A stretch of 64,000 nucleotides of DNA from PFL42 sp963789825 (GTDB lineage: Bacteria > Chloroflexota > Anaerolineae > Anaerolineales > E44-bin32): positions 186,001-250,000 of the forward strand of contig CAWBME010000006.1 in assembly GCA_963789825.1 (NCBI GenBank). Reading direction: 5' to 3'. Below, piece after piece: positions 56,082 to 64,000 of this stretch (position 1 is its first letter; every line of letters begins with the position of its first letter). A program made the position numbers and the translations under genes. The notes beneath the pieces were generated by a model. The model saw only the letters and a list, made by a program, of their open reading frames with translations, was not told where the DNA came from and did not search any database.

Positions 56082-56533
56082 TCATCTGCCCAGATGTCGA
56101 AGCACCTGCCGGATTGCGTAGGCGACCCCACCGATCAGGATCAGATCGACAAGGAGAGCAGCCAGGCCGAACACGATCCGTCCCCCAAGCGGATCGTCTT
56201 GCGTCAACTCGAACCCGCCGATCGTCGTGGTGGAGGTGTAGGTCACCCCGGGTGCAAACGCGCTCCAGTTGCAGACAATCGCCACAAGACAAAGCACCAG
56301 AAACGCGAGCACCCGCCTTCGAGCGCCGCCGGTGAGCGTTGCGGAAGCAAGAAGAGGATGGCCCCCAGCAGCAGGCCTACCCACAGCGCGGTGATCACCG
56401 GCGGAGGCGCGAAGAAGGCCTCTGCATCTGCGGGGATGATGCCAAGCTGCGCCCCGGCGATCAGCGCAGCCATCAACAGGCTCGCCATCCCCGCCAGCAG
56501 CCGGCCACGGTCGGATCGTCCCTGGTCATCCAT
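56082..56533 (-). CDS. Four-helix membrane protein, one frameshift
   Basis: About 150 residues over two frames joining near 56340. Predicted membrane segments: LAGMASLLMAALIAGAQL, ITALWVGLLLGAILFLL, VLAFLVLCLVAIVCNW and IVFGLAALLVDLILIGGVAY. No family recognised. The end (IRQVLRHLGR) is basic. It is transcribed toward the ammonia-lyase. Confidence 0.6.
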
Positions 56534-56925
56534 TGGCTGTGTCCCATCGATTCTACCCTGTCACGCCTGTCCGCCTCGCGCCCTCTGGCGCATGGCACGA
56601 GCTCCATTCACCGTGGAGGCCACGCGCAGCACAGGGGAACCAGAGACGGATCGCTGTGGGATTGGAGGAGCGGATGATCCCTCTACCCAAGCGAGTTGGA
56701 TTGGACCGCTCAGGCCCTAACCCGTTCTTTCGTCGACTGTAGTCCTTGTCCCACGCTGCGCCAACTCCGCCCTGCAAGGCAGCGACGGCGCGCACTCGCC
56801 ATGTCCCGGCTCCCTCAGCTGCCGGGCTTGGGAGTCCGGAGGCAAGGCCGCGATCTTCTCTCGGCAGCTAGCCTGCCGGCAGGCGGTCCAAGGCAGGCAT
56901 ACCGGGCGTGGACCCGTCCGGCTAC
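56534..56925. other. Gene-free stretch
   Basis: About 390 bases between divergent genes; I see no gene. The plus-strand promoter for the next gene follows. Confidence 0.4.
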
Positions 56926-56954
56926 TTGGAACGCCCTCCATCTTGACGTATGAT
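56926..56954 (+). promoter_or_regulatory. Sigma70-type promoter
   Basis: TTGGAA (56926-56931) and TATGAT (56949-56954) are separated by 17 bases. The transcript would start near 56961 and run into the membrane protein at 57036. Confidence 0.5.
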
Positions 56955-57035
56955 GGTCTGTGCTCTGCCGGTGGTCGACGGTGAGAACAGTTCCCGATCC
57001 GCACCCGCAGAATCCCGGTTCCTGGACTCACAACC

Positions 57036-57662
57036 ATGTCGCATCAGAGCTACCGTTCGCCGAGACTGACTTCGATCATCGGTGGGATCCTCCTCGCCGT
57101 GCTGCTGCTCATCAGCGTGTGCCTGCTGGGGAGCGTGGTCAAGAGCGTTGGGACTGCCGTCCTTGTAGTCCCGGCTAAGCTGGGCTTGCTCACCCAGGTG
57201 CGGGCTGCCGACGTGGCCATGCTCGACATGCAGCAATCGCCGTCGAGGCTGGCTTTCTCCCGTCCTGGCCCGTACCACGTGTACACTGCGGACCTCTCCC
57301 TCCTGGAGGCGGCCGCTTTGCTGGGCGCATCGAACGCTGAGCCATGGCTGGTGATCCGTTCGGCGCGGACCGGGGAGGAGGTGCCCGTTGGCTTCGTCGC
57401 CCGCGGGGTGCGCCCGTACGACACGCCCCTCGCGCCGGGGAGGCCGATCCTGTCCTTCGCCATCCCAACTCCGGGTGAGTACACGCTGACGCACCCCGCC
57501 CGCCAGGCGACGCTGGCCGTTGTTCCGGACTACACGACCGGCAAGGAAACGGCGCTGGCCCTGATCGCCCTTGCGGAGGGGGTGCTCATCCTGGGGGGCG
57601 CGGCGTTGCTGCTCCGGCGGCGCGCTCGGCGAAGGCGGTCTCCGCGAAGAGAACCTGAATGA
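57036..57662 (+). CDS. Hypothetical membrane-anchored protein
   Basis: A 208-residue protein with an N-terminal TM helix (IIGGILLAVLLLISVCLLG), a beta-rich external domain of about 130 residues (GPYHVYTADLSLLEAA, PGEYTLTHPARQATLAVV) and a C-terminal TM helix (ALALIALAEGVLILGGAALLL) followed by an Arg-rich tail. No family recognised. The stop overlaps the start of the ArfB-like gene (ATGA). Confidence 0.78.
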   Translation: MSHQSYRSPRLTSIIGGILLAVLLLISVCLLGSVVKSVGTAVLVVPAKLGLLTQVRAADVAMLDMQQSPSRLAFSRPGPYHVYTADLSLLEAAALLGASNAEPWLVIRSARTGEEVPVGFVARGVRPYDTPLAPGRPILSFAIPTPGEYTLTHPARQATLAVVPDYTTGKETALALIALAEGVLILGGAALLLRRRARRRRSPRREPE

Positions 57663-58141
57663 GCCCTCCGGACAAGGGCGCTGGTACACGGATGAAGCCG
57701 GAGGCAGGCAAGGTGGGGCAGGCCTCCGACTGGCAGTGGCAGCCAGCGCCCGGTGAGATCACCTTCGAGGCCTTCCGCGCCTCGGGCCCGGGGGGTCAGA
57801 ACGTCAACAAGGTTTCATCGGCGGTGCGCCTGCGGTTGGACGTTGCCGGATCGGCGACGATTCCGCAGAGCGTGAAGCAGCGCCTGACCACGCTGGCCGG
57901 GCGCCGCATGACGGCCGAGGGGATCCTGCGCATCGAGGCTCGCCGGGCTCGCACGCAGGAAGCGAATCGCGATGCGGCGCTAGAGCGCCTTCGACGTCTC
58001 ATGGCGGAAGCTGCCCAGCCGGTAGAAGAGCGAGTTCCGACGCGCGTGCCCCGGCCACAGCGGCAGGCGCGCCAGCAGCGAAAGCGCCGCAGGGGTGAGG
58101 TCAAGCGTCGGCGCAAGGTCGCGCCGGCCGAGATGGAGTGA
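57659..58141 (+). CDS. arfB: ArfB-like peptidyl-tRNA hydrolase (GGQ domain)
   Basis: A 160-residue rescue factor. The catalytic motif GPGGQNVNKVSSAV is followed by a helical region and a strongly basic tail (Arg/Lys-rich last 40 residues) that places it in the mRNA channel of stalled ribosomes, as in ArfB/YaeJ. It hydrolyses peptidyl-tRNA on non-stop complexes. Starts at 57659 or 57692 (MKPEAG) are possible. Confidence 0.92.
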   Translation: MSPPDKGAGTRMKPEAGKVGQASDWQWQPAPGEITFEAFRASGPGGQNVNKVSSAVRLRLDVAGSATIPQSVKQRLTTLAGRRMTAEGILRIEARRARTQEANRDAALERLRRLMAEAAQPVEERVPTRVPRPQRQARQQRKRRRGEVKRRRKVAPAEME

Positions 58142-58642
58142 GCGCCGGGCCGGGCGACCCAATTCCCCACGCGAGGCCTTCGCCCGTCTGCGCATAGCCA
58201 GCAAGGAAGCACCGGGACACCTCGCCCAGCGAATAGTCGACTGGTGGCCATGCGGCCGCTGGCAGGCCTGCGCCAAGCCACGAGCCGCGTTCCGACCACC
58301 GGCGACCCTCCATCGTCGGATCCCCACCTCTTCGCTGCGCCGCTTCCCTCTGACCCGTTTCTGTTTCCAACCTACCCCGGTCTGTTGAATCCCCGCTGCA
58401 ATCGCCTGTGTCCGGTTGAGTCTGCATTGAGAGCCTTGCGGGAGACTACGAACGAAGAGCCGACCCCTGGGTTGTTGAGATTCCACCTCGCGGGTCGGGC
58501 TGGACAGGAAAACGCCGGCCGGGGAGTTCGCGGGGACCCCCCTTCCGGGAAGGCAACAAGGAGGAGGGTATCGAACAAACCGAGGAGTTGGACAGCCGCA
58601 GCAAGCTCAATCTATGAAAAACCCTTCCGGAGGGAAATCACA
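58142..58642. other. Long structured leader upstream of the peptide gene
   Basis: About 500 bases without a gene. It can form several hairpins: CCGACCC/GGGTCGG (58460-58466 with 58492-58498), CCTTCC-G-GGAAGG (58541-58553), and CCCTTCCGGAGGG at 58622-58634, which would cover the GGAGGG ribosome binding site of the peptide gene. No clear promoter was found, so transcription start is unknown. Confidence 0.45.
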
Positions 58643-58804
58643 ATGTCTGCTTTGACGATGAAGGAATTCAGCCGATTGATGGAGTCCGAGGAGCGGAGCA
58701 GCCTGCTCGAGGCGCTGCGCGAGATGACCGAGCTCGACAAGGCCGAAGACCTCGCCGAGATCAAGGCGATGGTGCTGGCCACCTGGGGAGGCTGGCGCAA
58801 GTAG
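58643..58804 (+). CDS. 53-residue peptide, candidate ComX-like pheromone precursor
   Basis: A short, acidic, helical peptide with an excellent ribosome binding site (GGAGGG, eight bases before ATG). Its C-terminus is ATWGGWRK, with Trp48 and Trp51; Trp51 is third from the end, the same distance as the prenylated Trp of several Bacillus ComX pheromones (for example RQWGD). It has no signal peptide, as ComX has none. It lies just upstream of the polyprenyl-synthetase-like gene and the sensor kinase. The link is by context and size; no sequence family was recognised. It might instead be an unrelated small protein. Confidence 0.65.
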   Translation: MSALTMKEFSRLMESEERSSLLEALREMTELDKAEDLAEIKAMVLATWGGWRK

Positions 58805-58849
58805 CTCCCCGCAACAACCTTTGAGCCAACAGCAACCGAACAAGGCAGG

Positions 58850-58882
58850 GTGCCGGGCATGCCCAGGGGGGTGGCCCGGCAC
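58850..58882 (+). terminator. Hairpin between peptide and synthase genes
   Basis: GTGCCGGGC (58850-58858) pairs perfectly with GCCCGGCAC (58874-58882). With no T run it is more likely an attenuator or RNA-stability element, which could give more peptide transcript than synthase transcript. Confidence 0.5.
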
Positions 58883-58957
58883 TTGCTTGAAGGGCTCCCC
58901 GGCCGCAGTTTCCATTCGCAGGGTGGTTGGGGTACAACAGTACGTGGAGGGATGACC

Positions 58958-59924
58958 ATGGACCCGCTGGACTACGAGCCCGTTCGGCAACCTCTGTTGT
59001 CCCTGCCGCAGATTGCATCCTGGCCGGAGATCGCCACGCTGTTCGCCCCCGGCACGGAGCTGCCCAAGCAAGGACTACCGCATCCCACTGTACGTCGCCA
59101 AAGCGGTGAGCGGCGATGCGGCCCTTGCCCTGCCGGGGGCGGCGGCCATCGCCTGCCTGCAGATGACTATCGTCTTGGTGGATGACCTCTGGATGACGAC
59201 CCACGCGGCGCCCAGAAGCGCATCGGTGTCGGTCCGGCGGCGAATATCGCCTCGGCACTCCAGGCGGCGGCGTTCGCTCATATCGATCGCGCCCAGGTGC
59301 CCCCCTGACGCCCGAGCCCTAGCAGCGGCGGCGCTGGCTCAGATGCTGCTCGACACGGCGCTCGGCCAGCGGATGGATGTCTTGAACGAAGGCGGCGAGG
59401 ATGAGTACTGGCAGGTGGCCTTCGCCAAGAGCTCGCCCTTCTGTCGCTCGGCCTTCACCGTCGGCGCCGTGCTTGCCGGGGGCGATGAGCGAACTGTGGC
59501 GGCATTGACCCGGGTTGGCGCACTCGTTGGCGAGACGCAGCAGCTGCATGATGATCTGGATGACGCACTCGCCATCCCGGCCCAGCCCGATTGGCGCCGC
59601 CCACGCAACAACCTGCTGACGTTGTATGCGATGACCATCGACCACCCGGATCGGGAACGGTTCGTCGAGCTGCTGAAGGATGTGGACAACCTCGACAACC
59701 TGCGCGAGGCGCAGTCGATCCTGTCTCGATGCGGTGCGGTGTCCTACTGCGCCTACCACCTCGTCAAGCGCCACCAGGAAGCCTTCGACCTTGTCGCCGG
59801 GCTGGAGCTGGTCGACGCCTCGGCGTTGAATGAGTTCATGGACAACCATTTCCTGCCGGCGATGATGCTGCTCGAGCGCGCCGGGATGAAGGATCCCACG
59901 AGGCTCCTTCGCGGAGAGGCATGA
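58958..59924 (+). CDS. Polyprenyl-synthetase-family protein, ComQ-like, about three frameshifts
   Basis: About 320 residues over several frames. N-terminus DPLDYEPVRQPLLSLPQIA in the first, then RIPLYVAKAVSGDAALALPG. The first Asp-rich motif lies where two frames meet (IVLVDDL joined to LDDDPRG), and the second is QQLHDDLDDALA, both as in isoprenyl synthases and in ComQ. Frames change near 59075, 59190 and 59305. The first half keeps the trans-isoprenyl synthase fold. ATG 58958 has GGAGGG six bases upstream. The stop overlaps the kinase ATG (ATGA), so synthase and kinase are translationally coupled. It could prenylate the peptide or simply make a lipid; the context favours the former. Confidence 0.75.
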
Positions 59925-62900
59925 CCTCCCACCATGGGGTAACGGATCCTGGCAAGGTCCGTGCTTGGGCTGGAGTCCTGCCCGTCCTGGTCCTGATCAT
60001 TGGCCTCGCATACGGCGCGGCCTATGCCTTCCTCGTTCCTCAGCCGGGGTTTGAATTCGGATCAGACCTGACGGTTCTGCTCGGTCCAGACTGCGGATCG
60101 GAGCCGCGTGGTGTGCGGCGAACCCGGGGAAGTCACGCAGGGGGATCGCATGCTGCAGATCGGTGGGCTCACTTTCGAGCGAGTACCGGAGCGATCCACT
60201 TACTCGGCCCTTTGATGGCTTTCGCCCCGGTGATCTCGTGCCCATCAAGCTTGCAGCGCGGGGGCGAGATCCTGGAGATCGAGTGGCTGATGCCGCAGAT
60301 GGCGCTCGGGTCGGGATTGGCGAACACGCTCCTGGTCTCGATTCCGTTTCTGTCGTTCTGGGTCGCCTCGCTCCTGGTCTACTTGCTGGTGCGGCCGCGC
60401 GATGAGCGCTGGATGATCCTGATCCTGTTCTTCTCGGTTACGGCCTTGTGGCTCGCCATCGGCAGCGTGTCGGTAACCGGCATCGGCTACTCCGGCCTGC
60501 TCTATGCTGCGCTGACCTGGGTGATGCTGCCGATCTACCTCCACACCCACCTGGTGATCCCGAGGCGAATACCTGGCGCCGGCCTCGGTGTCAGTCTGGG
60601 TGTGCTTTACGCTGTGGGGACCGTCGGCGTGGGAGCCGTCCTGCTCGGCATGCTGCCGACCAGCGTATGGTACATCGCCGCCGTGGGAGCGTTCGTGGGG
60701 AGCATGGCCATACTGCTCTACCGCAGCTTCGTCCTGCGCTCCGGATCTCAGCGGCTGCCGACCCGCCTGATGCTCTTTGGCATCGGGATGGCGTTCTTTC
60801 CCTCCATGCTCTGATCTTCATTGTGCCCACCCTACTGGGGATCGAACTCCCCACACGCTGGGGAACGGCGATCGCCCTGCTGGCGCTGCCTGCGCTCCCG
60901 CTGGCCTACGTCTACGCGGCCTTCAAACGCCAGTTTGGGGATCTGGAGTTCCGCGCCAACCGCGTCCTGGGGCTGTACACCTTCATTCTGGCCTACTCGA
61001 CCGCCTTCGCGCTGGTGTTTGTGCTGGTGAGCGCTTGGATCCCCTCTCAGGAAGGGGACGTCATCGCGGCGCTGCTGGTTTCGATCCTCTTCATGTCCGC
61101 GGCCCCCGCAGTTCAGGGCAGGTTCCAGCGCTGGTTCGAGAACTTAGCCTACGGGCGCGCGCTACGACCCGGACGAGGTGCTCACTCGCTTCTCGCAGAA
61201 CCTGCCGACGGCCTCGGATCCGGAGAAGCTCGTCCATCTGATCGCCGACGAGATCACGCCCAGCCTGTTCGTGCGCCAGTCGGCGTTGTACCTGCTGGAC
61301 GACCGGACGAGCCTGATGTACTCGCGCAATCTCCAGCCGCAGGACACGGACCTGAGTCGGAGCGAGGTCGAGGCGCTTCTGCAGGGCGCCGGTCACTACC
61401 GTCCTCCGGCCTTCGAGCTCGAAGAGGCGACGAACTGGGTCCGGCTGGCATTGCCGCTGGAAACCGGCGACCGGCTGGTTGGCGCCTGGCTCTTCGGCGA
61501 GCGCGATCCGGATGATCACTACGCCCGCAAGGACATCTTGCTGCTCTCGACGCTGGCCACCCAGGTCGCTCTGGCCGTCGAGAACTCCCGCCTGTACGTC
61601 GCCTCGCAGCGCCAGATGAAGGAACTCACCGGGCTGTACGACGTCGCCCTGGCGACGGGCACGGCGCTGGAGGTCGACCGTCTGCTGCGGGAAGTCTACG
61701 ACCCGGTGCGCCGGCTGATCCCGCTGGACGCGTTCAGTGTCTCGCTCTACCACGCCGAGGACGACACGATCGAAGTGCTGCTTGCGGTTGAGGCGGGAGA
61801 ATTGGTGCGGCAGGCGATGGGCGTGCGCTTTGCGGCTGCGCGGGGTGGCCTGACGAGCCGGGTTGTGGCCAGCGGCCAGTCGCTGCTGGTGGCCGATGTC
61901 CGCCCGGAGATGATGCCCGCCAGCGGCACGGTCCAATCGCTCGAGCGCGTCCGCTGTTGGCTGGGCGTCCCGCTGCTGGCGCGTGAGCAGCTGGTGGGCG
62001 TGCTATCCGTGCATGCCTTCCGGCCGGATGCCTTCATTGAGAAGGACCAGCGCTTCTTGGAGACGCTCGCCGGACAGCTGGCGACGGCGATGAGCAACGC
62101 CATGCTCTACGAAGAGACGCGGCAGCGCGCCACGCAGCAGGAGGCGCTGAACGCCGTGATCGCCGCCGCTGCCGGGGCGACCGCCTTCACGGAGGTGTTG
62201 GAGGCGGGGCTGGAGCAAACTCTGCGCGCCCTGGGCGTCCCCTCCGGCGTGGTTTGGATCGACCGTCCGCTTACCGCGCGGGCAAGCGGTGTAGCGGCGG
62301 AGTATCGCCCACTCGCGGCGCGCATGGTCAGCATAGCTCTGTCGCGTCCGTGGCCGGTGCTGGCCCACGAGGACTGGCGCGCCGGTTCGGAGGATCCAGC
62401 CGAGGCGGCCCTCGCCCGGGAGTTGGATGACCTCAGCCTGCCGCGCTACGTTGACCGTGCCGCTGATTGCCGAAGGCGGGCCGATCGGCGGATTGAGCGT
62501 GGCCGCTCCCGAACCGCATCGCTGGACGCAGGAAGAGATGGGCGTTGCGGAAGCGATCGGGCGCCAGCTGGGCGGCGCTGTCGAGCGCTTGCGCCTTCTG
62601 GACCAAATCCAGGAGAACGCCCGCCAACTGCAGCGCATCCTGGACAGCGTGGATGAGGGAATCCTCACCCTGGACGAGGGCCTGCAGGTGACCCTCGCCA
62701 ATCCCGCAGCCCAGGATTACCTACGCGCCCTGGCGGATGCCGGCATCGGGGACCGGCCAGTCCGGCTGGCGGGCGTGCCCATCGAGGAGGTCCTGCAGCC
62801 CTCGACCCGGCGGCTTGCCTCACACGGTGACCTTGGGCCCGCCAACCCATCAAGTCTTCGAGATCCTGAGCACTCCCTTCATTGTCGCTGGCCGGCGCGA

Positions 62901-64000
62901 AGGGTGGACCTTGCTGATCCGCAACACCACCGATGCCTCTCGGATCCAGCAGATGGCCCAGCAGCAAGACCGACTGGCGGCCGTCGGACAGCTTGCCGCC
63001 GGGATCGCGCACGACTTCAACAACATCATGGCCGCGATCATCCTGTACTCTGAGATGCTGCTCTCCCAACCCGATCTCTCCGGGCGCTCCTACGAGCGCC
63101 TGACGACCATCCTGCAGCAGGCACAACGGGCCTCGGGCCTTACCCGGCAAGTGTTGGATTTCAGCCGGCGTTCGGTGATGGAGCAGCACCCCACAACGTT
63201 GGTGCCGTTCCTCAAGGAGCTCCACAAGCTCCTGGCGCGCACGCTGCCGGAGAGCATCTCGCTTCGCCTGGACTTCGAGGACGAAGACGTGATTGTCAAC
63301 GCAGACCCCAGCCGGTTGCAGCAGGTGTTCATGAACCTGGCGCTCAATGCGCGCGACGCAATGCCGGGTGGCGGTGAGCTGCGCTTCCACCTGGGGATGC
63401 TCGATGTGTCGGACGGAGAGGTCACTCCGTCACCGGGCATGGGCCGGGGGCGCTGGGTGTGCATCACTGTATCGGACACCGGCGAAGGGATCCCGGCGGA
63501 GGCGCTGCCCCACGTCTTCGAACCCTTCTACACAACCAAGGACGTCGGCGCTGGCACCGGCCTCGGGCTGGCCCAGGTGTACGGGATTGTCCAACAGCAC
63601 GGCGGCCACATCCTGGTGTGGAGCGAACGGGGGCAAGGCACCCAATTCTCGATCTACCTGCCGGTGCTCTTCGCCGCAGCCGCGCCAGCCCAGGCAGAGA
63701 TGCCGCAACCGGTTGTGCGCGGACACAGTGAGTCCGTGCTCGTGGTCGAAGACGACCCGGCGACGCGAGAGGGCGTTCGCCAGGTGCTCGAGTTCGCTCG
63801 ACTATCGCGTGCGCGTAGCCTCCGATGGCAAGGAGGCGCTGGAGATGTACAACCGGCAGGGGGGCTTCGACCTGGTGGTGACCGATTTGGTCATGCCCGG
63901 CGTAGGGGGGATGGCGCTGTACAAGAACCTCAGGCAGAGCGATCCGAGGGTGCGGGTGATCATCATGACCGGCTACCCGCTGGGCGGCGGCACACGCGAG
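59921..64000 (+). CDS. ComP-like hybrid sensor histidine kinase, partial, many frameshifts
   Basis: Domains in order: TM1 (VLPVLVLIIGLAYGAAYAFL), a PDZ-like extracellular segment (GDRMLQIGGLTFE, GFRPGDLVPIKL, about 60080-60290), about seven more TM helices (60300-61140), a first GAF domain, a second GAF (61640-62110), a further partial GAF/PAS region, HisKA (GIAHDFNNIMAAI), HATPase_c (NLALNARDAM, DTGEGIP, GTGLGLAQVYG) and a receiver domain (VTDLVMPGVGGM, IIMTGYP) that runs off the window. One TM plus PDZ-like domain then a TM block is the layout of ComP. At least six frame changes occur (near 60075, 60210, 60250, 60810, 61160, 62430, 62830 and 63795). Confidence 0.8.

Noticed and set aside
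1..64000. tRNA or rRNA genes
   Set aside because: I looked for T-loop-like GGTTCGAATC signatures and conserved rRNA stretches and found only matches inside protein-coding genes.

Overview
The window is GC-rich bacterial DNA with Shine-Dalgarno sites and many stop/start overlaps (ATGA, GTGA) typical of operons. Gene content (BMP-family sugar or nucleoside uptake, a small shell-bearing microcompartment, penicillin acylase, several lipoproteins, GAF-rich histidine kinase) suggests a free-living heterotroph, possibly Chloroflexota (Anaerolineae-like). That assignment is inference; there is no rRNA or marker gene here. A striking technical feature is that about half of the conserved genes carry one or more apparent single-base frameshifts while the rest are clean. 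This looks more like uncorrected assembly error than decay, so I annotate such genes as one CDS across the frameshift.

Region 1 (1-15410, minus strand) is one long catabolic operon with a good promoter at its upstream end. It runs: CaiB-type CoA-transferase, nitrilase-family amidohydrolase, FdrA, DUF1116, double-domain cyclase, NmrA-like protein, DinB-like protein, three subunits of a molybdenum hydroxylase, CoxG, a BMP-type substrate-binding lipoprotein and the first ABC ATPase of its transporter. A DUF2877 gene lies divergently at 16023. FdrA, DUF1116 and DUF2877 are the three subunits associated with oxamate carbamoyltransferase, so a purine, allantoin-like or other amide/N-heterocycle pathway is likely. 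An MFS exporter follows in the same open frame.

Region 2 (18525-25321, plus strand) is a compact bacterial microcompartment operon: GntR regulator, RpiB and DeoC with N-terminal encapsulation-type extensions, two BMC-T, one BMC-H and three BMC-P shell proteins, and a CoA-acylating aldehyde dehydrogenase, closed by a strong hairpin. It matches the sugar-phosphate-utilising type: pentose or deoxyribose phosphate to glyceraldehyde-3-phosphate plus acetaldehyde, then acetyl-CoA. Triosephosphate isomerase sits convergently next to it.

Region 3 (26313-44608) is mixed: DUF362 Tat protein, DEAD-box helicase, B12-binding radical SAM protein, ferredoxin-like protein, phosphotransferase, pirin, UbiA-family prenyltransferase, penicillin acylase, glycerol kinase with an in-frame amber codon at position 3, a lipoprotein, a ruined dhaK gene interrupted by repeats, glutamine synthetase and a ferredoxin.

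Region 4 (44830-58141) holds an FtsX/LolD-type export system with an ATPase fused to a cyclic-nucleotide-binding-like domain, a large membrane protein, phosphofructokinase, an IS3-family remnant, an aromatic amino acid ammonia-lyase (histidine type), two membrane proteins and an ArfB-like rescue factor.

Region 5 (58643-64000, plus strand) is the most interesting part: a 53-residue peptide gene with tryptophans near its C-terminus, a polyprenyl-synthetase-family protein with two Asp-rich motifs, and, translationally coupled to it, a multi-pass membrane sensor kinase with a PDZ-like segment, GAF domains, kinase core and a fused receiver domain cut off by the window end. The order and domain content resemble the Bacillus ComX-ComQ-ComP isoprenyl-peptide quorum-sensing system.
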